Shown: positions 52,346 through 52,358 of the stretch, in pieces | Position numbering within the stretch: position 1 is the first letter of the stretch | Layout: each line of letters begins with the position of its first letter | Assembly: GCA_011525385.1 (NCBI GenBank) | Contig: WTGF01000118.1 | Coordinates: forward strand, 1-52,358 | Direction: 5' to 3' | DNA: 52,358 nucleotides | DNA from: Chloroflexota bacterium | GTDB taxonomy: Bacteria > Chloroflexota > Anaerolineae > Aggregatilineales > Phototrophicaceae | Translations under genes and position numbers: made by a program | Notes under the pieces: generated by a model | Databases searched by the model: none | What the model saw: the letters and a program-made list of their open reading frames with translations, nothing else | Told to the model about the DNA's origin: nothing

Positions 52346-52358
52346 CGGAAACCCCGAA

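Overview
The window looks like part of the chromosome of an uncultured Chloroflexota bacterium (Anaerolineae-like). This is an inference from gene content and not from a marker gene. The reasons are many secreted substrate-binding proteins, a giant von Willebrand A protein with a Thr-Pro repeat stalk, an LCP protein with a long linker, tandem-FHA and DinB-like genes, and a moderately GC-rich sequence with many G-rich intergenic hairpins. I saw no rRNA, tRNA, CRISPR array or complete insertion sequence.

Layout. (1) 0.2-1.7 kb: a leftward oligopeptide-type binding protein. (2) 2.2-10.3 kb: a rightward uptake and hydrolysis island with a CehA/McbA-type metallohydrolase, a NIF3-like protein, a 14-codon micro-ORF, a sugar-type ABC binding protein with two permeases, and a TIM-barrel amidohydrolase. 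(3) 10.9-18.9 kb: a second island with an M20-like protein lacking key catalytic residues, an oligopeptide-type binding protein with two permeases, an M29/NicX-like metalloprotein, a DUF3830 protein and a phosphotriesterase-family hydrolase. Neither ABC system has an ATPase gene here. (4) 19.4-24.7 kb: an ECF-type sigma factor convergent with a secreted subtilase across a perfect 14-bp terminator stem, then a ThDP enzyme, a nitrilase-family hydrolase and gatC. (5) 24.9-34.7 kb: DinB-like and LCP proteins, a translationally coupled AAA-ATPase/PIN-like pair of unlike base composition (the best defence-system candidate here), tandem FHA, sulfatase, class-C serine hydrolase, Ldh2-type dehydrogenase and a helical-repeat protein. 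(6) 34.7-46.5 kb: secreted cyclophilin, DUF2461, the VWA/Thr-Pro surface protein, a holin-IV-fold membrane protein, GT4 glycosyltransferase, MATE exporter and a GT39-like membrane glycosyltransferase. (7) 46.6-48.4 kb: a small CxxCxGxG protein facing a compact leftward module of phage-like genes, one apparently starting at ACG and one split by an in-frame amber codon. (8) 49.0-52.3 kb: an AHSA1/SRPBCC protein, recF and a membrane-anchored TolB-like propeller.

How it fits together. Islands 2 and 3 read as scavenging units: binding proteins and permeases bring in small organic molecules, and the adjoining metal-dependent hydrolases open esters, amides, lactones or rings. The substrates cannot be named from sequence. 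The rest is cell-envelope, signalling and housekeeping material.

Intergenic DNA is rich in structure. Two miniature inverted-repeat elements are complete with 10-bp target duplications (1831-2005 and 10399-10633). They belong to different terminal-repeat families but carry the same internal segment. A dispersed G-rich hairpin family occurs at least five or six times.
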